Assembly (NCBI GenBank): GCA_000467715.1
Contig: AJFK01001051.1
Span: 1 to 64,000 of the forward strand
Reading direction: 5' to 3'
DNA from: Hysterium pulicare CBS 123377
Lineage: Eukaryota; Ascomycota; Dothideomycetes; Hysteriales; Hysteriaceae
DNA length: 64,000 bases
Below are positions 46,196-58,720 of the stretch, one piece after another (within the stretch, counting starts at the first letter, position 1; each line of letters opens with the position of its first letter). The translations under genes and the position numbers were made by a program. Under the pieces are notes generated by a model that was not told where the DNA came from, did not search any database, and saw only the letters and a list, made by a program, of their open reading frames with translations.

Positions 46196-48325
46196 ATGGT
46201 TTCTTTCAGGTTCTCTTGCTTGGCATTTGCCAGCTTTCTTCTTACAGCTCCGGCCTTGGCTTCACCTCGTCCAGATACCGCATATGGTGGTGGAAACAAT
46301 GGCAGAGTCGTTAAGAAAGAACTTACTCTGACCTGGGCCAATGGCGCGCCGGATGGTGACCAACGAATGATGATCTTCACTAATGGTCAAATGCCTGCAC
46401 CACCGCTCATATTCGACGAAGGCGATCAAGTTGAGGTTACGGTTCATAATACTATGCCTATGAACACATCTGTTCACTGGCATGGCTTAGAGTAAGCTAC
46501 TCGTTGCTTACTCTCTCGCTGCTAGTTGCTAAAGCCTAACCCGCTCTAGGATGCTTGGAACTCCGTGGTCAGATGGTGTCCCTGGTTTGACGCAAAAGCC
46601 AATTGAACCTGGGGAGTCATTCGTTTATCGCTTTACGGCCTCTCCTCCTGGACAATACTGGTAATTGATTCATCAAAGTCGAGTCCGCCCAAAACTAAGT
46701 TTCTCAGGTACCACTCTCATACAAGGACAACCCTTCTGGATGGTCTGTACGGTCCTCTTTTCATCAGGTAGGAAAATCTGTTGAGTTCTTTGAAATCTTA
46801 AACCTGATTGTATACAACAGACGTAAATCCGGGACGCTAGCTCCTTTTTCAGCAATCACAACTGATAAGAAGGACCTGGCGGCCATACAAAATGCTGCAG
46901 CCAATCCTACGTTCCTTACGGTTTCAGATTGGAGTAAAATCGACTCTGAAACTTACATCAAAGCAGAGCAAGAGTCTGATCTAGACCTCTTGTAAGTCTA
47001 AAGCTGCACGATATGTATGCTTTTTACTAAGATAGTGTAGTTGCCGTGATAGCGTCTTGGTCAATGGTAAGGGTAGCGTTTACTGCCCTGGAACGGAATT
47101 TCTGTACAAATATGTCCCGAATCAGCTCCTAGAGACCCTGGCTGGCCAGAATGTTAATGATAAAGGGTATGTCATTCCGTGAACTCTCAATGTATTGATC
47201 TCACACACCCACAGTTGTCTTCCGTTCGTACCTTCGACCGAAGGACCCTATCTACCGGGAAATCAATCAGCAATCCCTGCAGGATTGCAGTCAGGTTGCG
47301 TAGCCACCAAGGGCAAAAGGGAAATCATTGAAGTTGATGCTCATGAAAACAATGGATGGATCAGCCTGAATCTTGTCATGTCCGCGACTTTCATGGCGGC
47401 CACGGTTTCTGTGGATGATCACGACATGTGGCTTTATGAAGTTGATGGTCACTACGTCCAGCCGAAAAAGTATCAAGGCATTACGATGTATCCGGGAGAA
47501 CGTTATGCCGTCATGATGAAGCTTGACAAAAAGCCCACCGACTACACAATCCGAGTGCCATCAACCCTGTCTCAAATCACCTCCGCTTTCGCTGTGATGC
47601 GTTACAAGGGCGGAAAGAAGTTACCAGTAACTCCCGGTGTCATTCCAAACACGACAGGATACATTGACTTTGGCGGCTTCCCAACGTCTCCAAACTATAC
47701 TGTCCTGGACGGCGCCTACACTTCTCTTCCACCCTTCCCGCCAAACCCACCACCAGCGCCCAAGGTCGGCGACGATATGCACGTATTTAGTCTTGGCCGA
47801 TGGCAAGCGCCTTGGAGATGGACAATGTCTGGCAAAGCCGTCATGCCTCCAGATGCGGGCGCATACGACCCCGTCCTTTTCGATCCCCATTCCCCTCTAG
47901 CGATGGACAAAAACCTCACTATCCAAACGAAGAACGGAACTTGGGTCGACCTCGTTCTTCGTGTGGGTGCGCTACCAAACGAGCCCCAGGAGATCTCGCA
48001 CGCGATCCACAAGCATTCCAGCAAAGTGTGGTTTATTGGTCAAGGTCTCGGCATTTGGAATTACTCTTCAGTGGCTGAAGCGGTCAAGGCCGAACCTCAA
48101 AGCTTCAACCTGGAAACCCCGAACTATAGAGACACCGTTATGACCACTTTCAGCGGTGCGGCATGGTTTGTGCTTCGTTACCAAGTAACTAATCCTGGTG
48201 CCTGGTTACTTCACTGCCACGTCGAAATTCATCTGGCTGGTGGTATGGGTGTGGTTATTATGGACGGCGTGGATAAGTGGCCAACCATTCCACCACAATA
48301 TGGACCAGACAAGCTAGGATATTGA
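46196..48325 (+). CDS. secreted laccase-type multicopper oxidase
   Basis: Exons 46196-46491, 46550-46660, 46708-46767, 46821-46991, 47041-47166 and 47215-48325 join to 624 residues. A signal peptide ([22 protein letters not shown]) leads. The four copper motifs are complete: HWHGLE (near 94), WYHSHTRT (near 137), [11 protein letters not shown] (near 525) and [11 protein letters not shown] (near 595). In the third motif Pro is replaced by Ala, but all His are kept. Layout and length resemble cluster laccases that oxidise or couple polyketide pigments (for example in conidial pigment and aurofusarin pathways). Exported to the periplasm or wall, it could oxidise or dimerise the aromatic product of the neighbouring NR-PKS. 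The five introns are all GT-AG and phase 2. Confidence 0.92.
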
Positions 48326-50113
48326 ATGATGAATGAGGGGTGATTCCGTTTATTCTTGGATAATATTTGATGTTCTGGGGCCGGTAAATCATGTACATAG
48401 GAGACGCATGTGTCATGTACCAAATTTGAGTAATTCTTCTCTTATCAGACCTCCAGTAAATACTTCTTCAATGACTTATATCACGATACTTAATTTTGAA
48501 AGATATGGTCTGATTTGAGTTCTCTACAAATGGTTCTCAAAATAAATGCTGAGCATACTTTATCGGGTTTAAGATCACATTGCGAAGAGATCACCAAATA
48601 CTTTGTTCTCATGATTACAGTGATTTGTCCTTCTAGGACGAATCAGCCGATGGTTCTTTATGGGCATGGATCAATAAGAGTCCTAAAGGCTAAGAGACGG
48701 AAAGTCAATCTGTGTTCCTACCTCAGCTACAATACCTTCATAGGAGCTTAAATCAACTTGGTTCCTAAGACTGGTTACTAAGGGAACTCGAAGGAAATCG
48801 CATGGAATATTAATATTCATCTATGTAGTTGTGTATACATTACCAGATTAGCGAAGACTCGACCGAGCACACTAAGTTTTGAGCGGGTGAATTAGTAATA
48901 GAACTGGCTTATATTCTGAAAGTCCACTATGACCAACGAAAGTCTGCATCACTTTGCTTTCAGCTCAGGAGCAAATAGTAATTGGATCTTGTATCACCTG
49001 ATCAGAGGCATTTGATTGACGTCCACTGTCACGTGTTGGCCAAGAAGTCCGCATTCGTAGTCGCCGATGCAGTACAGACTTAGTGAGCCCAGAAACCAGG
49101 AACCTTTCAGTCCAAGTCAGAGGAACCTACTCCGTACGCACGTTACCACGTGGATGGTCCCAGCTTCAACCCTAGCAACTCTGGTGCTGACCGATCTGAT
49201 CTCCGTGCGGGTAATCCTCATCACGGACCCTCACATCTCATCACCGTGCGGCCAATCACATCACTGTACGGCCACCGAGAATGTCCAAAACGGGTTCCCC
49301 GGCATGATTCCTTGGCTGCAGATTTGTCAAGGTTCTAGAAATTCTAGGTAATCCTTCGACTGCATGCTGCCCGTACCGGTCTCAGGGGTACATGCTGCGC
49401 CAAAGCACGTGGCGGACATGCGAGGTTCCTCGCCGGCCAGCTTGGGGCCCGAAATGGGATCGACCGGGTATCCTATTATAGCACGGAGACTACAGTGACC
49501 GTTGAGCCTAGAATGTTTCGCACATTGAGGGCTGTTTTGCAGTATCAAGCCTAATCAGCGGCCGACGGCGACAGCTGCACGTAGCTCCCCGAGCTGATCG
49601 GAGCAAGATATTTGTTTCCTGCTATCGGGCATGGTATCTGACTGCCGCATATCAGAACCCTTTTTCTAGGTCTAGACAGCTTTAGATGTCTGTTTGACTT
49701 TTATTCCGAGGCCAATTGGCTCAGATGGACCGGCGGCGAGCGGTTAGAGGCCGGGGACGAACCAAAATAGATGGCCGGCCAGTACAATCATTCTTACCAG
49801 TACAAACCTACGCCAAGCAGACAAGCTGTCACCGTAATATGGTTGAATCGAGTGGGCCGACGGCGTCTAGGGGATGCCGATAGAACGGTCAACGACTGGA
49901 TTGCATAGAGAATTTGATAGGACCAGTATCACACCAGTCTATACATAGCGTCTTGTCGGCAAAAGCTGTGCTGTATCAGTTCATTCTCTAACATCAAGAA
50001 AGCAATACTACTTCCTTTCGTCACCTGCTTCTTCGCCTCTTTCAATCTAATCCTAAGTTTCTGTTGCATAATTTGGAAGCTCTCTATCGGATGCTTCACC
50101 TCTTTCGTTAATC
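48326..50113. promoter_or_regulatory. long intergenic region upstream of the NR-PKS
   Basis: 1.79 kb with no convincing gene. A GTCACGTG element lies at 49028-49035 and CACGTGG at about 49147. I found no full TCGSWNNSCGR site on either strand; the closest is a TCG/CGA pair seven bases apart at 49837-49849. A CT-rich leader (about 50020-50110) precedes the PKS start. Frames at 48333-49550 look random. Confidence 0.45.
49028..49035 (+). promoter_or_regulatory. GTCACGTG element upstream of the NR-PKS
   Basis: Same 8-mer as in the FAS and exporter promoters, about 1.08 kb before the PKS start codon. The large distance makes function less sure. Confidence 0.3.
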
Positions 50114-53100
50114 ATGGTTCACCAAGTGCAGCTCTACCTGCTTGGGGACGAGACATACGACTTTGCGCCGAAGCTTCGCGCACTTATACACTACAATGGC
50201 GACCCAATTCTTACGGCTTTCTTCGAGCAAGCTTTCTATGCGATCCGATCAGAGATAGGCCAATTGCCTTTTGAACAGCAGAGTTCGTTTCCTCCGTTCA
50301 GAACTCTCGCAGATCTATTGGCGAAACATACCGAGGGCAATCTCAGTCCTGCTTTTCAGACAGCTTTAGCTTGCATATACCAAATTGGTTCCTTTATTAG
50401 GTTCGTAGCCTCAATCCATTCTGCCGAGTATGGTCGCTGAATAACGTAGTCAACATGGTAGAGCGGGACAGCAATATCCCTCGCCACCAGACACATACCT
50501 GCTTGGCCTTTGCACCGGTGCTTTATCCGCAGCAGCGATCAGCTCCTCTAAGACGATCTTGGAGCTACTTCCCGCTGCAGTCCAAACCGTGCGAGTGGCT
50601 CTAAGGTTCGGTTTGTGCATCGATGATGTTCGAGCCCGTATTGAACCGGACTCTAATGCTTCGTGGTCCATGGTCGTCCTTGGACTCACAGCCTCTCAAG
50701 CATCCGACTTGCTGAACAAATTCTCTGTAGTCAATGTAAGTTATATGAATCTACTTCAGGTACTTGGCTAACAGCAGTAGCATCTTCCATCTACGTCTCG
50801 GCCGTGGATCGGGGCTCACATTACAAATGGCGTCACAGTCAGCGGGCCTCCCAGCGTTCTGGAAAAGCTGCGGAAGTCCGCAGACTTCGCGAAACTCAAG
50901 ACGATTAGCATTCCCATCCGTGTTCCCGCCCACTCGCCCACTCTTTTCACTTCGAACGACGTCAATTGGATCCTGGCGAGCACATCGGGCTCAGCATGGG
51001 CTTCATACTCATCTACAATCCCCATGATTTCGAGCACAACGGGGAAGTTGATCTGGGCAGGGACCTTGCGATCACTCCTGCAGACGGCCCTTCGCGAAAT
51101 TCTTACCGAGCCACTTCGCTGGGATAAGATCAATCAGGAGCTTCCCCAGATTCTCCGATCAAGTGGAGCACCCCAGATCCAGATAAAGCCTGTAGCGACT
51201 ACATCCGAGAATATAATATCCTCTGCTTTGAGAGAAAATATTCAGAATAAGGGAGATGACACTACTGTTGAAGTGGTTCACCCGCAGGCGGAGAAGGTCA
51301 CCAAAGTAGGCTCGGGGCGGCATGATCAGTCCAAGATTGCAATCATTGGCATGTCAGGCAGATTTCCGGAGGCGGATGACCCAGAACAATTTTGGGATCT
51401 GCTTCGCCGTGGTCTTGACGTGGTCAAGGAAGTGCCTCCTAAGCGTTGGAACGTTAATACTCACGTCGATCCTGCCTGTAAGAGGAGAAATACTGGCGCC
51501 ACTCCTTGGGGATGCTGGCTGGAAACTGCTGGCCTTTTCGACCCTCGGTTCTTCGGAATCTCACCAAAAGAGGCCCCCCAACTTGATCCTGGTCAAAGAG
51601 TGGCTCTATTGACTACATATGAAGCCCTGGAAATGGCTGGAGTTGTCCCAGGAATGACCCCTTCAACACAGAATGATCGGTTCGGAGTTTTCCATGGCGT
51701 CACCAGTAACGATTGGATGGAGACGAACTCCGCCCAGGATATCGATACCTACTTCATTGTCGGCGGAAACCGGGCTTTCATGCCTGGCCGAATCAACTTT
51801 TGCTTCGACTTCACAGGGCCAAGCTACGCAATTGATACAGCTTGTTCATCTAGTCTTGCTGCTATTCATTTAGCTTGTAACTCTCTCTGGAGGGGTGACA
51901 TAGATACCGCAATTGCAGGTGGAACTAATATGGTCAATAATCCAGACGGTCATGCTGGCTTAGATAGAGGATTTTTCTTGAGCAGGACCGGTAACTGCAA
52001 GCCTTTCGACGATAAAGCAGACGGTTATTGCCGCGCCGAAGGGGCAGGCACGGTTATTCTCAAGCGCTTGGAGGATGCCGAAGCTGATGGAGATCCGATC
52101 CTGGCTATCATAGCCGGTGCTTCTACAAATCACTCGGCTGAATCGGACTCTATCACACGTCCGCATGTCGGGGCCCAAAAAGCACTCTTCAACAAAGTGT
52201 TGAACGCTACTGGTGTGGAACCACATGATCTCAGCTATATCGAGATGCATGGAACTGGTATGTCGAGTTGCTTTCACACTTATGTCAGTACGCTAATCTC
52301 GGTATAGGTACACAAGTCGGCGATGCGGTCGAAATGGAGTCGGTTTTGACAACATTCGCCCCCGATCACAGCCGCCGTCCAGATGAACCTTTATATCTCG
52401 GCGCTGCCAAAGCCAATATTGGGCATGGCGAAGGTGTTTCGGGCGTTACCAGTTTGGTAAAGATTCTTCTCATGATGAAGAAGAATGAGATACCGCCCCA
52501 TGTTGGAATCAAGCCAGGTAGTCGCATCAACCACAACTACCCAACAGACTTCAAGGAACGCAATGTCCACATCGCTTTCAGTCCAACGCCCTGGATGCGC
52601 CCCGAGAACAAATCCCGCAAGGTCTTGATCAACAACTTCAGCGCAGCAGGCGGAAACACCGCGCTTTTGATCGAAGATGCTCCTCTTCTAGTCCCTCGCG
52701 CTGTTGATCCTGATCTACGAACGTCTCACATTGTTCCGGTCTCGGCAAAGTGCGCCGTTTCTTTGAAGGGCAATATCCAATCCTTGATTGACTATATTGA
52801 GGCCAACAAGCAGACACTCTCGCTGGGTGAGCTGTCATACACCACTACCGCTCGCCGTATGCACCATCCCCACCGAGCGATCGTGAGCGGTGCAAATCTC
52901 GATGAAATAGTGTCCGAACTCAAGGCCGCCCTCGCTCGTGGTGATGGCACTAATCGCGCCATTGCTGCACCAAAGGTTGTCTTCGCTTTTACTGGTCAGG
53001 GTTCCCAATATCTTGGAATGGGCAAGCAGCTCTTCGATTCGTTCTCCTACTTCCGAGGTCAGATCCATCGTTTTGACCAACTTGCTCAGTCTCTTGGCTT

Positions 53101-56100
53101 TCCAAGCTTTAAACAAATATTTGCAACAACGGACGGTGACATTAATGAGTTCACTCCGCTGGTCATCCAGCTGGCCACAACTTGCATGCAGATGGCTCTT
53201 GCACGCCTTTGGTCCTCCTGGGGTGTACAGCCGAGCTGCATCGTTGGGCACAGTCTTGGTGAATATGCTGCCTTGAACGTGGCTGGTGTCTTATCCGATT
53301 CCGATGCTATCTACCTTGTGGGCAAACGAGCGGAACTCCTCCAGGAAAGATGCATGCGCGGAAGCCATGGTATGCTTGCGGTTCATGCTCCTGCCTCTTT
53401 GATCCAGCAGCTTCTCGTTGGAAAGAAGTACGAAGTTGCTTGCATTAATGGTCCGGAAGACACCGTCTTGGGAGGTTCCCACGACCAGATTGCTGCTGCT
53501 CAGGCCACTCTGGCAAAACACAAGCTCAAGATGATGCTCCTCAAAGTGCCATATGCTTTCCACACTTCTCAAGTCGATCCCATCTTGGAATCATTCGAGG
53601 CGGCTGCCCAAGGTGCCACCTACCATACCCCCAAGATACCCGTGATCTGCCCTTTAACCAGTAAAATCGTCAGCGAGAGCGGAGTCTTTGGACCTAACTA
53701 CCTCGTCAGGCATTGTCGTGAGACTGTCAATATGCGGGATGCTCTTTTGGCTGCAAGAGACCAGAAGACTATTACCAATAAGTCCGTGGTGATCGAGATC
53801 GGGCCGACCGCAGTCGTCTCATTAATGGTGAAAGCCACTCTTGGCCAGGAAATGAAAACGTTCGCAACGCTCATGCGAAATAAAGAAACCTGGCCTTTCC
53901 TATCTGCAGCGCTGTCCGTACTCTATGCCGGTAGCATGAATATCAAATGGGGAGAATTCCAGCGGGACTTCAAGGCGTCTCATAAGGTTCTTCATCTTCC
54001 TGCATATAGCTGGGATCTGAAGGATTATTGGCACCAGTACGAAGGCGATTGGTGTCTCACGCGAGGAGACGCAAAACTCCAGGCTGATCTTGATGCGTTC
54101 CTTGGAAAACAACCGTCTCAGACCAAGGTCCAGGTCCAGGCACCACCGCCAAAGCTTGAAAGCACTACTGTCCACAAGCTCCTCGACGAATCCAATGACG
54201 GACAAAAATCAACTGTTCTCGCGGAAACTGACTTCAATCGTAAAGATGTAAATGATATAGCCAAGGGTCACAAGGTCAATCAGATCCCTCTCACCACTCC
54301 GGTAAGTGATTTCCAACGAAGGACATCCCTTGTAGCTTTCGTTGAGGCTAACGGCCGTATAGTCAGTTTACGCTGACATGGCGCTTGTTGTTGGGAAATA
54401 CTTGCTGGACCGTTTCCAACCGGATATGAAAGAGCGCCTTGTTGATGTCTCGGATTTGGTGGTTGAGAAAGCTCTGATCCCCCATTCTGCTGGACCGCAG
54501 CTTGTTCGAACATCTGCGGTTGCCTCTTGGGATAAGAAAACTGCCAGCTGTAAATTCTACAGCGTGGATGTAAGTAGTCCAGTTTATTCCCACATACGGC
54601 AGTACTAACATGGGACCACAGGAGAACGGCAAGACCACACTGGAGCACGCTTGGTGTACTATGCGATTTACTGATAGATCACAACTGTCTGTTGTCCAAC
54701 AAAAGGTTCCTGAATACTTGAAACGCCTTGAGGCTTTGAAAAAGCGAGCTGCAGATGGCAAGGCCATTCGTGTCAGTGGAACAGGCGCTTACAAGATGAT
54801 CGGCACGTTGGCGCAATTCCATCCTGACTATAGGGCCGTTGACGACATCATCCTTGATTCCGAGAACTACGAAGCCTGTAGCACGGTCAGCTTTGGGCAG
54901 GTCAAGAAAGGTGGCTCGTTCAGCACGCATCCGGCTTACATTGACGTGCTCTCTCAAACTGCTGGTTTTGTTATGAACTGCAGAGACAGCAACGATTTGG
55001 AGACGGATATCTTTGTTAATCATGGTTGGAAGTCGTTCCAGGTCTACGAAGATATTTCTACGGAGAAGGAATATAAGACCTACGTACGTATGGTCAAGAC
55101 CTCCGGAGGATTATGGGAGGGTGATACAGCCATGCTTGACGGTGATAAGGTTGTCGCCTATTTCAAAGGTGTCGAGGTTAGTTTACAGCTCTTTCAATTT
55201 CTTATTATGCCAAATTCTGACGATTAAAAGCTCAAATGGGTGCCTCGCGGAGTCTTCAAAGTCATTCTTGCCTCATCAGAGAAGCAGAATCCCTACAAGA
55301 CTAGCAAGCCCCAAGTCCGTGAAACTGCACCGCTGCCTCAGCCTAAAGTGCCGGCGAAGAAGCAGGAGAACAAGCCAGAACCACTCGTGGCCCAAGATGC
55401 TGTTGCTAAGCCGCAGATGAGGGTCGAGTTCAAGGCCGAGCCGCAGTTCGAACCGCTTAAGGCCACCGTGGAGGTGCCGCATCAGAGAAACCAAGAAAAG
55501 ATCGATCCGGCCATGCAGATTGTGTCTGAGGAAACTGGCATCGCTCTCGAAGACCTCACAGATGACTGCGCCTTCACAGACGTTGGGGTCGACTCCCTAT
55601 TGTCTATGGTGATTGCTAGCCGCTTCCGAGAGGAGTTGGGTCTAGACCTCGATCTTGAGTTCTCCATCTTCCTCGACCTTCCAACAGTAAAGCATCTGAA
55701 AGACTTCCTTGACCCACCGTCGCAGGATGCCGGAGCATCGTCCACCACGCTGACCGCAAAAAGTTATGTTGAGCCAACACCAATCTCTCAGCCACCTACA
55801 GTGGTGGAACCAGTGCAGCTCAACAATGCTCCAGAAAAGCCGTCGAACGTGACACGAGAGGTGGAGCAGCCGGCACAGCCTTCTGCCACGTATGTGGAGA
55901 CGTCAACAGCTTCCGACGAGCTTATTGCTTCTGCAATGAATGTCATCTCGGAGGAGACTGGAATTGCTCTCGAAGATCTTACAGATGATTGTGCCTTCAC
56001 CGATATTGGTGTAGACTCGCTTTTGTCCATGGTCATTGCCAGCCGGTTCCGAGAAGAACTCGGGTTGGACCTTGATCTTGAGTTCTCGATTTTTCTCGAC

Positions 56101-57175
56101 CTCCCCACTGTGGCTGACGTTAAGACGTTCCTTGGAGGAAACAATAATGACAAAGTTGCAGTAGAGTCAGCAGAATCGGGATTGTCAAGTTCCAGCTCAG
56201 ATGCTAGTGGTTTTTCGACTCCGGACCACAATGGAAGAGAAAAAGATGTTATCTCGTTGTCGGACGAATTCGAAGTAATGACGCCTGGGATTGAGTATAA
56301 GCCTGGAGCTGAGCCATGCCGTCCCGCAACGTCCGTCATTCTCCAAGGCTTCCCCAAAACCAGCCAGAAGCTTGTTTTTCTACTGCCTGACGGTGGAGGG
56401 TCATCGTCGTCGTACGTGCCACTCCCAAGACTGAGCATTGATGCCGCAGTCATTGGCCTGAATTGCCCCTATGCTCGAGACCCCTGGTCAATGAAGTGTC
56501 ACTACGACGATCTAATGGACAGCTACATGACTGAGATACGTCGGCGACAACCGCATGGACCATATAATCTGGGAGGTTGGTCTTCTGGCGGTATCATGAG
56601 CTTCATGATCGCTCAACGGCTCATCCAGCAAGGTGAGGAGGTAGATAGCCTCATCATCATTGACTCGCCTGTTCCGAGAGTCATGGACGCTTTGCCGGCC
56701 AAGATGTACGAGTTCTGCGATTCCATCGGCCTCTTTGGATATGCCATGGGCCAAAACTCGACCTCAATCCCCGAATTCCTCATCCCCCACTTCAATGCGA
56801 CGTGCGATGTACTGCGAGGCTATCAAGCTCAGTCCTTACTTCGAGGGCAAAGGATTCCTAAAGTTGCTATTATTTGGGCGTGTGAAAGCGTGCTTGATGA
56901 GAAGAACGGCCCACCAGCGGAGTTAAAGAACCATAAGGGTATTCATTTTCTCTTAGAGAAGCGTAGTGATTTTGGGTCTTGTGGCTGGGATAAACTCCTA
57001 CCTGGGTCGGACTTCCTCTTTGATAAAGTCAAAGGCAACCACTTCACTATGATGGTAAGTTTCTTTCCTACATTTCTCCATGATGTAACGGAATTGTGAA
57101 CTGATTAAAACATAGCAAAAACCCCTTATCAATCAAGTTGGCAAGTTCATCGAGCGAGCATTATCGGATGAATGA
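50114..57175 (+). CDS. non-reducing polyketide synthase, SAT-KS-MAT-PT-ACP-ACP-TE (norsolorinic acid synthase-like)
   Basis: Exons 50114-50400, 50462-50735, 50781-52257, 52308-54301, 54363-54569, 54622-55176, 55231-57054 and 57116-57175 give 2225 residues. SAT: Cys113 in GLCTG and His238 in VPAHSP, both intact, so it can accept a starter from the FAS. KS: about 372-790 with Cys542 in DTACSSS. MAT: Ser995 in GHSLGEYAAL. PT: His1334 in KGHKVNQIPL and Asp1521 in YIDVLSQT, the dehydratase-like dyad that sets the fold. Two ACPs carry Ser1720 and Ser1860 in GVDSLLS. TE/CLC: Ser2049 in GGWSSGG and a late His in KGNHFTMM, with the catalytic site completed by the last exon. A SAT fed by a dedicated FAS and a TE of the Claisen-cyclase type point to an alkyl-acyl anthraquinone such as norsolorinic acid; the exact product needs chemistry. 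Confidence 0.94.
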
Positions 57176-58378
57176 AGGCCTAAAGGATGGTGATGAGCCC
57201 TTTTAGAAGGAGTACTGAACTATACGCTCACCGTATAGTTTTACTTTGGTTTATCACACTCACTTTGTAGGTTCCCTTTGTATTTGATCTGGATGGTTTT
57301 ACTGCCTCTCTATTTTTTTTCTTGTGCTACGTTGGTACGGGCGCTATTGAGTTTTTGCTATAGTATTGTCTAGGTATAAATAGAACTTCGTTATAATTAC
57401 TTCGAGTTGAGGTAATGAGGCTGTTGAACGAACATTCGTACCATGATACGATGATGTTATGACGTCAGTTATAGTTAGTCAGCAAAGTCTTGGCGAAGAA
57501 CCCAAAAATGTCATCCTTCCGGCACTACATTCTATCTTCATTACACTCGTTTCATGCAAAAGTTCATCTTGTGCCGCTCTGGCTCTGAAAGTGTCTTGGA
57601 ACTGACTGGTAAAATGCGTATCCAAGCCTAACCCTAGTACAAAATGCTTTTTCCTACGCTGCAGACGGCCATCTGTCTTCAAGCCCTCCGGTCCGACAGC
57701 GACGAAGCAAAGAGTCAGACTCAATGTTGAGGTTACTTGCTGACGCAGGTCGCAGAATCTTGCACTAAATGCCGGAAGTTTCCGGGCCAGCAAGAGGCTG
57801 AATCAAGTGTCGATGGTAATGTTTTTCTGGATTCAAAAAACGAAGGATTGTGGCTCCCCTTTGACAGATGCTTCTCACCACCGCCACCTTGGCCCCCATC
57901 TATGTACAGCGCAGATCTCGATTGGCTACCTTTACCCGATAAGGGACAACAGATTGGCCGTCTTACTGCTATGCAGGTATCATACTTCGGCGCCGAACGC
58001 AGGTAGGCCTTAAGCAAAACAGCAGCACAGCGCGGGAACATTTGGCGGGAGCCTTCATGACTCTCCAGAGCCCGTCGGGCGTCGGACCGTTAACTACATC
58101 CCGAGGCCCCGATGCCCGGAAGGCAATGGCTACGCGGCTCCAGCGGTGATGGCTGCACGCATTACGCACTCTCACTTACTCCTCTAAATGCTTCCGTATA
58201 TATATGCTTATCAAAGCGAAGAGACGCAGCGGCTGTAAACAACCTTTTCTGTTGATCCATTTCTACAATCTGTTGAACATCGATTTATCGAATTGAAAAT
58301 AAGCGAGCCTTTCCTTGTTCTTCAAGTCCAACCGGTTGTATCGCCTAGGTCCTCCCCCTAGCTCTTGTCGTTGGAATC
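57176..58378. other. intergenic after the NR-PKS, no firm gene
   Basis: 1.2 kb. AT-rich terminator side until about 57480. Frames around 57480-58040 on both strands lack good starts. A TATATATA-like box near 58197 precedes the small frame at 58379. Confidence 0.4.
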
Positions 58379-58720
58379 ATGCTTGCAAGCCCACATCAAC
58401 CTCAGCTCGGTGACAGTTTCGGCAATAAGAGGGATCACAACTCCTTTCCGAATGATCACGCCAATCTCCCAACACGAACAACACCAGATGCTACTGACGA
58501 GAACGTCTCACCGTGGATGAAAGTCACGATTCCTCACCTGTTGACTCTCCCTGTTGGCATCCTGTTCTACTGGCTTCGCACCTCCAACACCATGCTTTTC
58601 GGCCAGAAATTTGAACTTGCGTGGGGTGGAGCTCCGATAGAATGCATTCTGTGGACTATAGTGATCTTCGACTTAGCGCGACGAGATATCATGCAGAACC
58701 TCAAGCAGTTCATTCTGTGA
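58379..58720 (+). CDS. possible small membrane protein
   Basis: 113-codon frame from an ATG, about 180 bp after a TATATATA-type box and a CT-rich leader. The first 50 residues are polar (Asn, His, Asp rich). Two hydrophobic segments follow (HLLTLPVGILFYWL near 57-70 and ECILWTIVIFDLA near 88-100), so a two-helix membrane protein is possible. No family recognised. It lies between the PKS and the AflR-like gene, so it might belong to the cluster; it might also be chance or a fragment of a longer spliced gene. Confidence 0.35.
   Translation: MLASPHQPQLGDSFGNKRDHNSFPNDHANLPTRTTPDATDENVSPWMKVTIPHLLTLPVGILFYWLRTSNTMLFGQKFELAWGGAPIECILWTIVIFDLARRDIMQNLKQFIL

Noticed and set aside
55788-56453. 221-codon minus-strand frame under the PKS ACP/TE region
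   Set aside because: Ser-rich antisense shadow of the coding exon; the repeated ACPs create the open frame.
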